From positions 1-64,000 of the forward strand of contig JBOFWM010000125.1 of the NCBI GenBank assembly GCA_051653625.1: a stretch of DNA of 64,000 bases. The letters run 5' to 3'. Position 1 is the stretch's first letter, and each line of letters opens with the position of its first letter. A program made the translations under genes and the position numbers. The stretch is from SFDP01 sp051653625. Its GTDB lineage: Bacteria > Bacillota > Clostridia > Lachnospirales > Lachnospiraceae. Positions 28,101-35,726 of the stretch are shown here, piece by piece. The notes below the pieces were generated by a model. That model saw only the letters and a list, made by a program, of their open reading frames with translations. It did not search any database and was not told the origin of the DNA.

Positions 28101-29330
28101 ATGAAATGGATACAAGGGATAGTAAAACGCTTTAAACATGTCTATGATTCAACACTTGACGAAACGGATAGATTAGATGAGGCAGAAGATGGCTTGCATT
28201 TGGGAATGGAAGAGTGGGATTGGCAAACTCTAGTTAAAGGCCGTGATTTGCTGAAAATATCAGATGAGTTTCAGCGCAATAAATTTGTGCGTAGTTGTTT
28301 AGAGCAGATGAAAGATGCTTCTTATGAAATAGATCAATTGAGTAGTGAATATAGTTTTGTCACATCATCATTAAAAGATATCGAAGAAATAGAAGCATTG
28401 CCAAAAGACGAAAGAGAACGATTGAATGAGTACGCAAGACAAATTGCAATTCATGAAGAAAAGCGTATTTTTTATAAAAATAAGAGAAATCGTTTATCGG
28501 ATCAAAAATTTCATCAAATGGAACAACTAGAAGATTCTATGCCACAAATTTATAATGATATAAAAAAAACAGAAGAATATCATGAATTGATTCGAGAAGA
28601 TTTGAATCGATTAGAAGGCGAAAAACATGCTTTTTATTATCGATGTGAGGAATTAAAGCGAATGATTGATAATGCAAAAGGTATGGTTTTTATTTGTGTT
28701 GGTGCAATTGTACTTAGTATTGTTATGTTATTAATCTTACAATATGGATTTTATTATGATACACAGATTGGGATGATTATCACCGTATTGGTAGGTGCAG
28801 TTTCTTTGACCATTTTATATATAAAACATATGGAGGCTGTACAAGAACTTTCGAAAACAAATAAAGATATTAATCGTATTATTTTATTGCAAAATACCGT
28901 AAAAATTCGTTATGTAAATAATCGAAATTTATTAGACTACTATTACTTAAAATATCAAATAAAGCATGCAAAAGAATTAAAGGAAATGTGGGACAAGTAT
29001 GTGGAAGAGAAGGAAGAAAGAAAACGTTTTAAGGAGTCAGAGGGAGATCTTGGATATTTTAAAGCACAACTTTTAAAACAACTTAATAAATATCAATTAT
29101 GTGATTCTCATGTCTGGCTACATCAATCTCAGGCATTACTTGATCAAAAAGAAATGGTTGAAATTCGACATAACTTAAATGGAAGAAGACAAAAGTTAAG
29201 AGGTCAAATCGATTACAATAAAAGACTTGCGAATGAAGGCCAAAAGGAAATTAAACTTTTAGTAGAGCGATATCCTAAATATGCAAAAGAAATTTCAGAT
29301 TTAGTAAACAGTTATGATGCAAAATTTTAA
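28101..29330 (+). CDS. membrane-anchored coiled-coil protein of unknown function
   Basis: 409 aa. A long cytoplasmic-looking coiled coil (about 60-195) is followed by a hairpin of two transmembrane segments (about 197-216 and 224-243, the short loop between them carrying YDTQIG), and a second coiled coil (about 245-405). Both ends should face the cytoplasm. No enzyme motif. It closes the four-gene run and could tether the complex to the membrane. The SD AGAAAGGA is upstream of the ATG. Confidence 0.72.
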   Translation: MKWIQGIVKRFKHVYDSTLDETDRLDEAEDGLHLGMEEWDWQTLVKGRDLLKISDEFQRNKFVRSCLEQMKDASYEIDQLSSEYSFVTSSLKDIEEIEALPKDERERLNEYARQIAIHEEKRIFYKNKRNRLSDQKFHQMEQLEDSMPQIYNDIKKTEEYHELIREDLNRLEGEKHAFYYRCEELKRMIDNAKGMVFICVGAIVLSIVMLLILQYGFYYDTQIGMIITVLVGAVSLTILYIKHMEAVQELSKTNKDINRIILLQNTVKIRYVNNRNLLDYYYLKYQIKHAKELKEMWDKYVEEKEERKRFKESEGDLGYFKAQLLKQLNKYQLCDSHVWLHQSQALLDQKEMVEIRHNLNGRRQKLRGQIDYNKRLANEGQKEIKLLVERYPKYAKEISDLVNSYDAKF

Positions 29331-29351
29331 GTTTATAATAGAGGTTATCTG

Positions 29352-29380
29352 TTGACATAAAAAAAAACTTCTGCTAGGAT
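29352..29380 (+). promoter_or_regulatory. promoter of the amino-acid ABC importer
   Basis: Consensus -35 TTGACA (29352-29357), a 17-bp spacer and -10 TAGGAT (29375-29380). A 26-nt inverted repeat follows immediately. Confidence 0.6.
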
Positions 29381-29387
29381 ATCAAGG

Positions 29388-29413
29388 TAGCAATTTAATT
29401 GGGTAAATTGCTA
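29388..29413 (+). promoter_or_regulatory. perfect inverted repeat at the start of the importer transcript
   Basis: TAGCAATTTA (29388-29397) and TAAATTGCTA (29404-29413) around ATTGGG. It starts about 7 bp after the -10 and ends 1-2 nt before an AAAGGAG; the main SD GGAGGAG is about 12 nt further. It could be an operator at the transcription start or an RNA hairpin affecting stability or translation. No T run follows. Confidence 0.55.
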
Positions 29414-29437
29414 AAAGGAGAAAGTGGAGGAGCAATT

Positions 29438-30313
29438 ATGAAAAAATTATTAGCAAGTTTATTAGTAACAACAATGTTACTATCATTAGCGGCATGTGGA
29501 AGTAGTACAACTACAACAAGTGACCAAGTTCAAGAAACACAAAGTGATGTGAAAGTAGAAGAGCAAATGGAAGAAACACAAGCAGTTTCAAGTGAAGCAG
29601 ATCGAACAACATTTGTTGTTGGATTTGATGCAGAGTTTCCGCCATATGGTTTTATGGATGATGATGGAAACTATGTAGGGTTTGATTTAAATTTGGCACA
29701 AGAAGTATGTAATCGTTTAGGATGGACATTAGAAAAACAACCAATTGATTGGGATGCAAAAGATATGGAATTATCATCAGGTGCAATCGATTGTATTTGG
29801 AATGGATTTACAATCAATGGTAGAGAAGATAGCTATACATGGAGTGTTCCATATGTAGATAATTCGCAAGTTTTTGTTGTTTTAGCAGATTCTGGAATTA
29901 AAACATTAGCAGATTTAGAAGGAAAAGTTATTGGCGTACAAAAAGACTCTTCTGCATTAGCAGCATTAGAAAAAGAAGAGAATGTTGATTTATTAACTTC
30001 TTTTTCAGATCTAATTCAATTTGCAGATTATAACACTGCATTCATGGATTTAACACAAGGTGTAGTAGAAGCAGTTGCAATTGATATTGGTGTTGCAAAT
30101 TATCAAATCAATTCAAGAGGAGAAGGATTTGTTGTATTAGAAGAACAACTAGCAACAGAACAATATGGAATTGGATTCTTATTAGGAAATGAAGAATTAA
30201 AAAATATTGTTGAAAAAACACTTTTAGAAATGAAAGAAGATGGAACATTCATGAAAATCGCAGAACAATATGCAGATTTTGGTTTAGTTGAAAGTATATG
30301 CTTAGGAAACTAG
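29438..30313 (+). CDS. polar amino-acid ABC transporter substrate-binding lipoprotein
   Basis: 291 aa. Lipoprotein signal peptide with lipobox L-A-A-C near residue 20, a Ser/Thr/Gln-rich linker, then a periplasmic-binding-protein type 2 fold of the His/Gln/cystine family (FVVGFDAEFPPYGFMDDDG, GFDLNLAQEVCNRLGW, DCIWNGFTINGRE). It captures a polar amino acid outside the cell and delivers it to the permease. The exact ligand is not readable from sequence. ATG at 29438 follows GGAGGAG. First gene of a binding protein-permease-ATPase operon. Confidence 0.93.
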   Translation: MKKLLASLLVTTMLLSLAACGSSTTTTSDQVQETQSDVKVEEQMEETQAVSSEADRTTFVVGFDAEFPPYGFMDDDGNYVGFDLNLAQEVCNRLGWTLEKQPIDWDAKDMELSSGAIDCIWNGFTINGREDSYTWSVPYVDNSQVFVVLADSGIKTLADLEGKVIGVQKDSSALAALEKEENVDLLTSFSDLIQFADYNTAFMDLTQGVVEAVAIDIGVANYQINSRGEGFVVLEEQLATEQYGIGFLLGNEELKNIVEKTLLEMKEDGTFMKIAEQYADFGLVESICLGN

Positions 30314-30343
30314 GAAGAAGCATATAAGAACGAGAGATAGAAT

Positions 30344-30375
30344 AATAAGGAACAGAATATATTCTGTTCCTTATT
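30344..30375. repeat. 32-bp perfect palindrome between binding-protein and permease genes
   Basis: Two directly abutting 16-nt arms, AATAAGGAACAGAATA (30344-30359) and TATTCTGTTCCTTATT (30360-30375). No T run follows, so it is not a typical terminator. As RNA it would form a long stem that could protect the 3' end of the binding-protein message and lower permease expression. Confidence 0.8.
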
Positions 30376-30401
30376 CATATTAAGAGAGGTTGGTAAGTAA
30401 A

Positions 30402-31052
30402 ATGTCAATAGTAACAATGTTTACGCAATTAAGTGGGGGAATGATTGTATCAATTCAAATATTTGTTTTAACGTTATTATTTTCACTTCCGTTAGGTCTA
30501 GGGATTTCATTTGGAAGAATGTCAAAGAATATCGTTGTAAAAACAATAGCAAAACTTTATATTGCAATTATGAGAGGGACACCTCTTATGTTACAATTAA
30601 TTGTTGTATACTTTGCCCCTTTCTATATATTTAATTTAAAGATATCAGCATCGTATCGTTTTATTGCAGTTATTTTAGCATTTTCTATGAACTATGCGGC
30701 ATATTTTGCAGAAATCTATCGTTCTGGGATAGAATCTATGCCAGCGGGACAGTATGAAGCAGCAAAGGTATTAGGTTATGGAAAAGGACAAACATTCTTT
30801 AAAATTATTCTTCCACAAGTAATAAAAAGAATCCTCCCACCTATTACAAATGAGACGATTACATTAGTAAAAGATACATCACTTGCATTTGTAATTGCAG
30901 TTGCGGAAATGTTTACGATGGCAAAACAAATAGGTGCAAAAGAAACTTCAATTATGCCATTGATGGTGGCAGGTCTTTTTTATTTTATTTTTAATTATTT
31001 TGTAGCATTTGTTATGGAATACATAGAAAAAAGATTTCAATATTATAAGTAA
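30402..31052 (+). CDS. amino-acid ABC transporter permease (HisM/GlnP family)
   Basis: 216 aa with five predicted membrane helices. Family signature MRGTPLMLQLIVVYFAPFY near residue 50 and the ATPase-coupling EAA loop (YEAAKVLGYGKGQTFFKIILP). Forms the membrane pore with the ATPase encoded next. ATG at 30402 has AGAGAGG upstream; a TTG at 30390 is less likely. It ends in TAATG, touching the next reading frame. Confidence 0.94.
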   Translation: MSIVTMFTQLSGGMIVSIQIFVLTLLFSLPLGLGISFGRMSKNIVVKTIAKLYIAIMRGTPLMLQLIVVYFAPFYIFNLKISASYRFIAVILAFSMNYAAYFAEIYRSGIESMPAGQYEAAKVLGYGKGQTFFKIILPQVIKRILPPITNETITLVKDTSLAFVIAVAEMFTMAKQIGAKETSIMPLMVAGLFYFIFNYFVAFVMEYIEKRFQYYK

Positions 31053-31066
31053 TGGGAGATAAGGCT

Positions 31067-31822
31067 ATGAAATTGTTAGAAATAAAAAATATGAAAAAAG
31101 AATTTGATGGATTAAAAGTATTAAGAGATATTTCGCTTTCTGTAGAAGAAGGGGAAGTTGTTTCAATTATTGGACCATCAGGATCAGGAAAATCAACACT
31201 TCTTCGTTGTGCAACCATGTTAGAAAAAATGGATGGTGGTAGTTTGAATTACTTAGAGGATCAAGTTTGTTATGAAAAAGATGGAAAATGCCATTATGTT
31301 TCAAAAGAAGAGCAGAAAAGAATTCATAAACACTTTGGACTGGTATTTCAAAATTTTAATTTATTTCCGCACTTTAGTGTAATGAAAAATATCATTGATG
31401 CTCCGATAAGCGTAGATAAAGTGCCGAAAAAAGAAGCATTAGAAAGAGGAAGAAAACTACTAAGTCAATTAGGTTTAGAAGAGAAAGAAGATGCTTATCC
31501 ATGTCAATTATCAGGTGGACAACAACAAAGAGTTTCTATTGCTAGGGCATTGGCGCTTCAGCCAAAGATTTTATTTTTTGATGAGCCAACATCAGCATTA
31601 GACCCAGAATTAACAGGGGAAGTATTAAAAGTAATAAAAGATTTAGCAAAAGAAAATATGACAATGATAATTGTAACGCATGAAATGCAATTTGCAAAAG
31701 AAGTATCGGATCGTATTATTTTTATGGAAGATGGTGTGATAGTAAAAGAAGGAACACCGGATGAGGTATTTTGTTCGGGAAATGGTCGTATAAAAGAGTT
31801 TATTGGTAAATTTATAGGTTGA
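31067..31822 (+). CDS. amino-acid ABC transporter ATP-binding protein (GlnQ/HisP family)
   Basis: 251 aa. Walker A GPSGSGKST, Q-loop VFQNFNLFPHFSV, signature LSGGQQQR, Walker B ILFFDEPTSALD and the switch His in IIVTHEM. Energises the importer. Start at the ATG at 31067 preceded by GGAGATAAGG; the ATG at 31052 overlaps the permease stop and lies before that SD. The purC promoter -35 overlaps its stop codon. Confidence 0.95.
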   Translation: MKLLEIKNMKKEFDGLKVLRDISLSVEEGEVVSIIGPSGSGKSTLLRCATMLEKMDGGSLNYLEDQVCYEKDGKCHYVSKEEQKRIHKHFGLVFQNFNLFPHFSVMKNIIDAPISVDKVPKKEALERGRKLLSQLGLEEKEDAYPCQLSGGQQQRVSIARALALQPKILFFDEPTSALDPELTGEVLKVIKDLAKENMTMIIVTHEMQFAKEVSDRIIFMEDGVIVKEGTPDEVFCSGNGRIKEFIGKFIG

Positions 31823-31847
31823 TTTATTGAGTAAGCTGCGATATACT
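31819..31847 (+). promoter_or_regulatory. promoter of purC
   Basis: -35 TTGATT (31819-31824, overlapping the ATPase stop codon), a 17-bp spacer and -10 TATACT (31842-31847). Leader of about 55 nt before purC. Confidence 0.65.
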
Positions 31848-31907
31848 TTTTGTGATTGCTTTAATTGCATGAAGAATACAAGAAAGAGAAAGGTTCAAGG
31901 TGAAGGA

Positions 31908-32612
31908 ATGAAAAAGTTAGATTTACTTTACGAAGGAAAAGCGAAGAAAGTGTTTACAACAGAAGATCCAGATATGTTGATTGTTGATTACAAGGATGAT
32001 GCTACTGCATTTAATGGTGAGAAAAAAGGAACAATCATGGGTAAAGGTGTCGTAAATAACCGCATGTCCAACCATGTTTTCAAAATTTTAGAAGAAAAAG
32101 GTGTACCAACACATTTAGTAGAAGAAATTAGTGATAGAGAAACACTGGTTAAGAAAGTAGAAATCGTTCCACTTGAAGTAATCGTTAGAAATATTGCAGC
32201 GGGAAGTTTTTCAAAAAGATTAGGCGTTGAAGAAGGCGTGGTGTTTGATGCGCCAACAGTAGAATTCTCCTATAAAAATGATGAATTAGGAGATCCATTG
32301 ATTAATTCTTATTTTGCAGTAGCATTAAAACTTGCTACATGGGAAGAAATCAAAATTATTGAAGAATATGCATTTAAGGTAAATGAAGTATTAAAAGAAT
32401 ATTTCTTAAAAGCTGATATGAAATTGGTAGACTTCAAAATTGAATTTGGTCGTTTCCATGGAAAAATTATATTAGCAGATGAAACAAGCCCTGACACATG
32501 TAGATTATGGGATGTTCATACAAATGAAAAATTAGATAAAGATCGTTTTCGTAGAGATTTAGGAAATGTAGAAGAAGCGTATAATGAAGTATTTAAGCGT
32601 TTAGGATTATAA
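31908..32612 (+). CDS. purC: phosphoribosylaminoimidazole-succinocarboxamide synthase
   Basis: 234 aa. Joins CAIR and aspartate using ATP to give SAICAR in purine synthesis. Landmarks: LLYEGKAKKVF, DDATAFNGEKKG, VIVRNIAAGSF, DFKIEFGR and LADETSPDTCRLWD. The length is typical for bacteria. The ATG at 31908 starts the conserved protein and has AAGGTGAAGGA; the frame is open further upstream but that part overlaps the promoter. A hairpin terminator follows, then purF. Confidence 0.96.
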   Translation: MKKLDLLYEGKAKKVFTTEDPDMLIVDYKDDATAFNGEKKGTIMGKGVVNNRMSNHVFKILEEKGVPTHLVEEISDRETLVKKVEIVPLEVIVRNIAAGSFSKRLGVEEGVVFDAPTVEFSYKNDELGDPLINSYFAVALKLATWEEIKIIEEYAFKVNEVLKEYFLKADMKLVDFKIEFGRFHGKIILADETSPDTCRLWDVHTNEKLDKDRFRRDLGNVEEAYNEVFKRLGL

Positions 32613-32626
32613 GAAAATTAGCCTAG

Positions 32627-32661
32627 AAGGCTAGGCATATAAAGCTGTGCCTAGCCTTTTT
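32627..32661 (+). terminator. hairpin terminator/attenuator between purC and purF
   Basis: AAGGCTAGGCA (32627-32637) and TGCCTAGCCTT (32648-32658), followed by TTT. No convincing promoter is seen between it and purF, so read-through may set purF expression. Confidence 0.8.
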
Positions 32662-32711
32662 AAGCGTTGATGCATAAAAATTATTGAAAAAGAAAAGGAT
32701 GGAATTTCTTC

Positions 32712-34139
32712 ATGTTTGAAACATTAGATGAATTAAAAGAAGAATGTGGTGTCTTTGGTGCCTATGATTTAGATGGAGGAGATGTTGCCTCTTCTATTTA
32801 TTACGGATTATTATCCCTACAACATAGAGGACAAGAAAGTTGTGGTATTGCAGTAAGTGATACATCTGGACCAAAAGGGAAAGTATCAAGTTATAAAGAT
32901 ATGGGACTTGTAAATGAAGCCTTTAATGCAAAAACGATAGAAACATTAAAAGGAAATATTGGAGTAGGTCACGTTCGATATTCAACAGCAGGAAGTAGTA
33001 CAAGAGAAAATGCCCAACCACTTGTATTAAATTATATTAAAGGGATTTTAGGCCTTGCACATAATGGAAATCTAATCAATGCATTAGAGCTTAGAAAAGA
33101 GCTCGAATATACTGGAGCGATTTTTCAAACAACCATTGATTCAGAAGTAATTGCATATCATATTGCAAGAGAACGATTGAATTCAAAATCGGTTGAAGAA
33201 GCGATAGGACTTGCTATGAATAAAATCAAAGGTGCATATTCCTTAGTTGTAATGTCTCCAAGAAAATTAATTGGAGCAAGAGACCCATTTGGATTTCGTC
33301 CATTATGTATAGGAAGAAGAGATAACACGTTTTTTCTTGCATCGGAAAGTTGTGCACTAGATACAGCAGGAGCGACCTTTATTCGTGATGTTTTACCAGG
33401 AGAAATTGTTACTATTTTAAGTGATGGAACAATAGAATCTGATACAACACATTGTATCGATGAAAAGAAACGAGCAAGATGTGTATTTGAATATATCTAT
33501 TTTTCTAGACCAGATAGTCAAATCGATGGAATGAGTGTTTATAATTCAAGAATTCGTGCAGGTGAGTTTTTAGCAATGGATTCACCAGTTGAAGCTGATT
33601 TAGTAGTAGGTGTTCCCGAATCTGGAAATGTTGCAGCTATGGGATATGCAAGACAATCCGGAATTCCATATGGAACAGCATTTGTAAAAAATGCGTACAT
33701 TGGGAGAACTTTTATTAAGCCAATGCAAAAAAATAGAGAAAACAGTGTAGGGATTAAATTAAATGCACTTAAAGAAGCAGTAAATGGAAAACGTGTAATT
33801 ATGATTGACGATTCCATTGTAAGAGGAACAACATCAGACCGTATTGTTAATTTGCTTCGTGAAGCAGGTGCTACAGAAGTGCACATGAGAGTTAGTTCTC
33901 CACCATTTTTATGGCCTTGTTATTTTGGAACAGACGTACCAGCAAGAGAACAATTGATTGCATATAATCGTTCAGTAGAAGAAATAAGAAGCATTATTGG
34001 AGCAGATTCTTTGGCATATTTAGAGCCAAATAGATTAGAAGAATTAGTAGATGGACTTTCTATTTGTAAAGGTTGTTTTACAGGAGAATATCCAATGGAA
34101 CCACCAAAAAATGATATACGTGGAGATTTTGAAGAATAA
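32712..34139 (+). CDS. purF: amidophosphoribosyltransferase
   Basis: 475 aa. First committed step of purine synthesis: PRPP plus glutamine to phosphoribosylamine. An 11-residue propeptide precedes the nucleophile C12 (EECGVFGAYD), so this is the processed Bacillus-type enzyme. The glutaminase domain (12-235) is followed by a phosphoribosyltransferase domain with the PRPP loop VIMIDDSIVRGTTSD. Cysteines positioned like the Fe-S ligands of the Bacillus enzyme are present (RCVFEYIYF, KGCFTGEYP). SD AAAGGATGG. purB follows after 30 nt. Confidence 0.96.
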   Translation: MFETLDELKEECGVFGAYDLDGGDVASSIYYGLLSLQHRGQESCGIAVSDTSGPKGKVSSYKDMGLVNEAFNAKTIETLKGNIGVGHVRYSTAGSSTRENAQPLVLNYIKGILGLAHNGNLINALELRKELEYTGAIFQTTIDSEVIAYHIARERLNSKSVEEAIGLAMNKIKGAYSLVVMSPRKLIGARDPFGFRPLCIGRRDNTFFLASESCALDTAGATFIRDVLPGEIVTILSDGTIESDTTHCIDEKKRARCVFEYIYFSRPDSQIDGMSVYNSRIRAGEFLAMDSPVEADLVVGVPESGNVAAMGYARQSGIPYGTAFVKNAYIGRTFIKPMQKNRENSVGIKLNALKEAVNGKRVIMIDDSIVRGTTSDRIVNLLREAGATEVHMRVSSPPFLWPCYFGTDVPAREQLIAYNRSVEEIRSIIGADSLAYLEPNRLEELVDGLSICKGCFTGEYPMEPPKNDIRGDFEE

Positions 34140-34169
34140 AATATCAAATGAAAAATGAGAGGTATCAAT

Positions 34170-35603
34170 ATGAGCACAGATAAATATGTAAGTCCATTAT
34201 CAGAACGTTATGCAAGTAAAGAAATGCAATATATTTTCTCACCAGATATGAAATTTAAAACATGGAGAAAATTATGGATTGCATTAGCAGAAACAGAAAA
34301 AGAGTTGGGATTACCAATCACACAAGAACAAATTGATGAATTAATTGCGCATGCAGATGATATTAATTATGATGTTGCAATAGAACAAGAAAAAAAGGTG
34401 CGTCATGATGTTATGAGCCATGTGCATGCTTATGGTGTACAATGTCCAAGTGCAAAGGGAATCATTCATTTAGGAGCAACATCTTGTTATGTTGGAGATA
34501 ACACAGATATTATTGTTATGACAAAAGCGCTACATTTGGTAAAGAAAAAATTAGTAAGTACAATTGCTAAATTAGCAGAATTTGCAGACAAATATAAAGA
34601 TTTGCCAACCTTAGGGTTTACTCATTTTCAACCGGCACAACCAACTACAGTAGGAAAAAGAGCAACCTTATGGATGCAAGAATTTTATCTTGATCTTGAA
34701 GACTTAGAACATGTATTATCGAATATGAAATTATTAGGTTCAAAAGGAACCACAGGAACACAAGCATCTTTCTTAGAATTATTTGATGGGGATCATGAAA
34801 CCATTGATAAAATAGATCCTATGATTGCAAAGAAAATGGGATTTAGCGATTGTTATCCTGTTTCGGGACAAACATATTCTCGTAAAGTAGATACAAGAGT
34901 TTTAAATGTATTAGCAGGAATTGCTGCGAGTGCAACAAAAATGTCTAATGATATTCGTTTGTTACAACATTTAAAAGAGGTGGAAGAACCGTTCGAAAAA
35001 AGTCAAATTGGCTCTTCTGCTATGGCATATAAAAGAAATCCAATGCGTAGTGAAAGAATTGCATCACTTGCTAGATATGTGATTGCAGATGCTTTGAATC
35101 CTGCTATTACATCAGCAACACAATGGTTTGAAAGAACATTAGATGATTCTGCAAATAAACGTTTAGCAGTACCTGAGGGATTTTTAGCAGTAGATGGTAT
35201 TTTAGACTTATGTTTAAATGTAGTAGATGGACTTGTAGTATATCCAAAAGTAATTGAAAAAAGATTATTAAGTGAATTACCATTTATGGCAACTGAAAAT
35301 ATTATGATGGATGCAGTAAAAGCTGGTGGAGATCGTCAAGAATTACATGAAAAAATTCGTATTCTATCTATGGAAGCTGGTAAGAATGTTAAAGTAGAAG
35401 GAAAAGAAAATAATTTATTGGAATTAATTGCAAATGATCCTGCTTTTAATATGACAATGGAACAATTAGAAAAAACAATGGATCCTTCAAAATATGTTGG
35501 AAGATCAAAAGAACAAGTAGATAATTATTTAAAAAATATGATAAATCCATTACTTGAAAAAAATAAAGAGTTTGTTGGTGTCAATGCGGAAATTAATGTA
35601 TAG
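34170..35603 (+). CDS. purB: adenylosuccinate lyase, eukaryote-like form
   Basis: 477 aa. Releases fumarate from SAICAR and from adenylosuccinate, two steps of AMP synthesis. The superfamily signature is GSSAMAYKRNPMRSE; the general-base region is LGFTHFQPAQPTTVGKR. Compared from memory with human ADSL (484 aa), long segments are nearly the same (SHVHAYG, HLGATSCYVGDNTD, KGTTGTQASFLELF, WFERTLDDSANKR, PFMATENI), much closer than to the 431-aa Bacillus PurB. ATG at 34170 follows GAGAGGT; an ATG at 34155 is upstream of that SD. Same strand as purF and purA. Confidence 0.96.
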   Translation: MSTDKYVSPLSERYASKEMQYIFSPDMKFKTWRKLWIALAETEKELGLPITQEQIDELIAHADDINYDVAIEQEKKVRHDVMSHVHAYGVQCPSAKGIIHLGATSCYVGDNTDIIVMTKALHLVKKKLVSTIAKLAEFADKYKDLPTLGFTHFQPAQPTTVGKRATLWMQEFYLDLEDLEHVLSNMKLLGSKGTTGTQASFLELFDGDHETIDKIDPMIAKKMGFSDCYPVSGQTYSRKVDTRVLNVLAGIAASATKMSNDIRLLQHLKEVEEPFEKSQIGSSAMAYKRNPMRSERIASLARYVIADALNPAITSATQWFERTLDDSANKRLAVPEGFLAVDGILDLCLNVVDGLVVYPKVIEKRLLSELPFMATENIMMDAVKAGGDRQELHEKIRILSMEAGKNVKVEGKENNLLELIANDPAFNMTMEQLEKTMDPSKYVGRSKEQVDNYLKNMINPLLEKNKEFVGVNAEINV

Positions 35604-35653
35604 TAATGAAAGTTTTATAAGTATAACTTATGTACATTATAACAAATATTGAT

Positions 35654-35682
35654 TTTACTTATAATCATTAATAAGGTATAAT
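35654..35682 (+). promoter_or_regulatory. candidate promoter of purA
   Basis: -35 TTTACT (35654-35659), a 17-bp spacer and -10 TATAAT (35677-35682), 44 bp upstream of purA. A second TATAAT at 35660-35665 has no obvious -35. Confidence 0.5.
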
Positions 35683-35726
35683 TTAATTATAGAATTGTTA
35701 ATTGTGAAATCAGGAGGAAATAACTT

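Noticed and set aside
31848..31907. Purine riboswitch before purC
   Set aside because: The leader of about 55 nt is too short and has none of the conserved three-way junction sequences.
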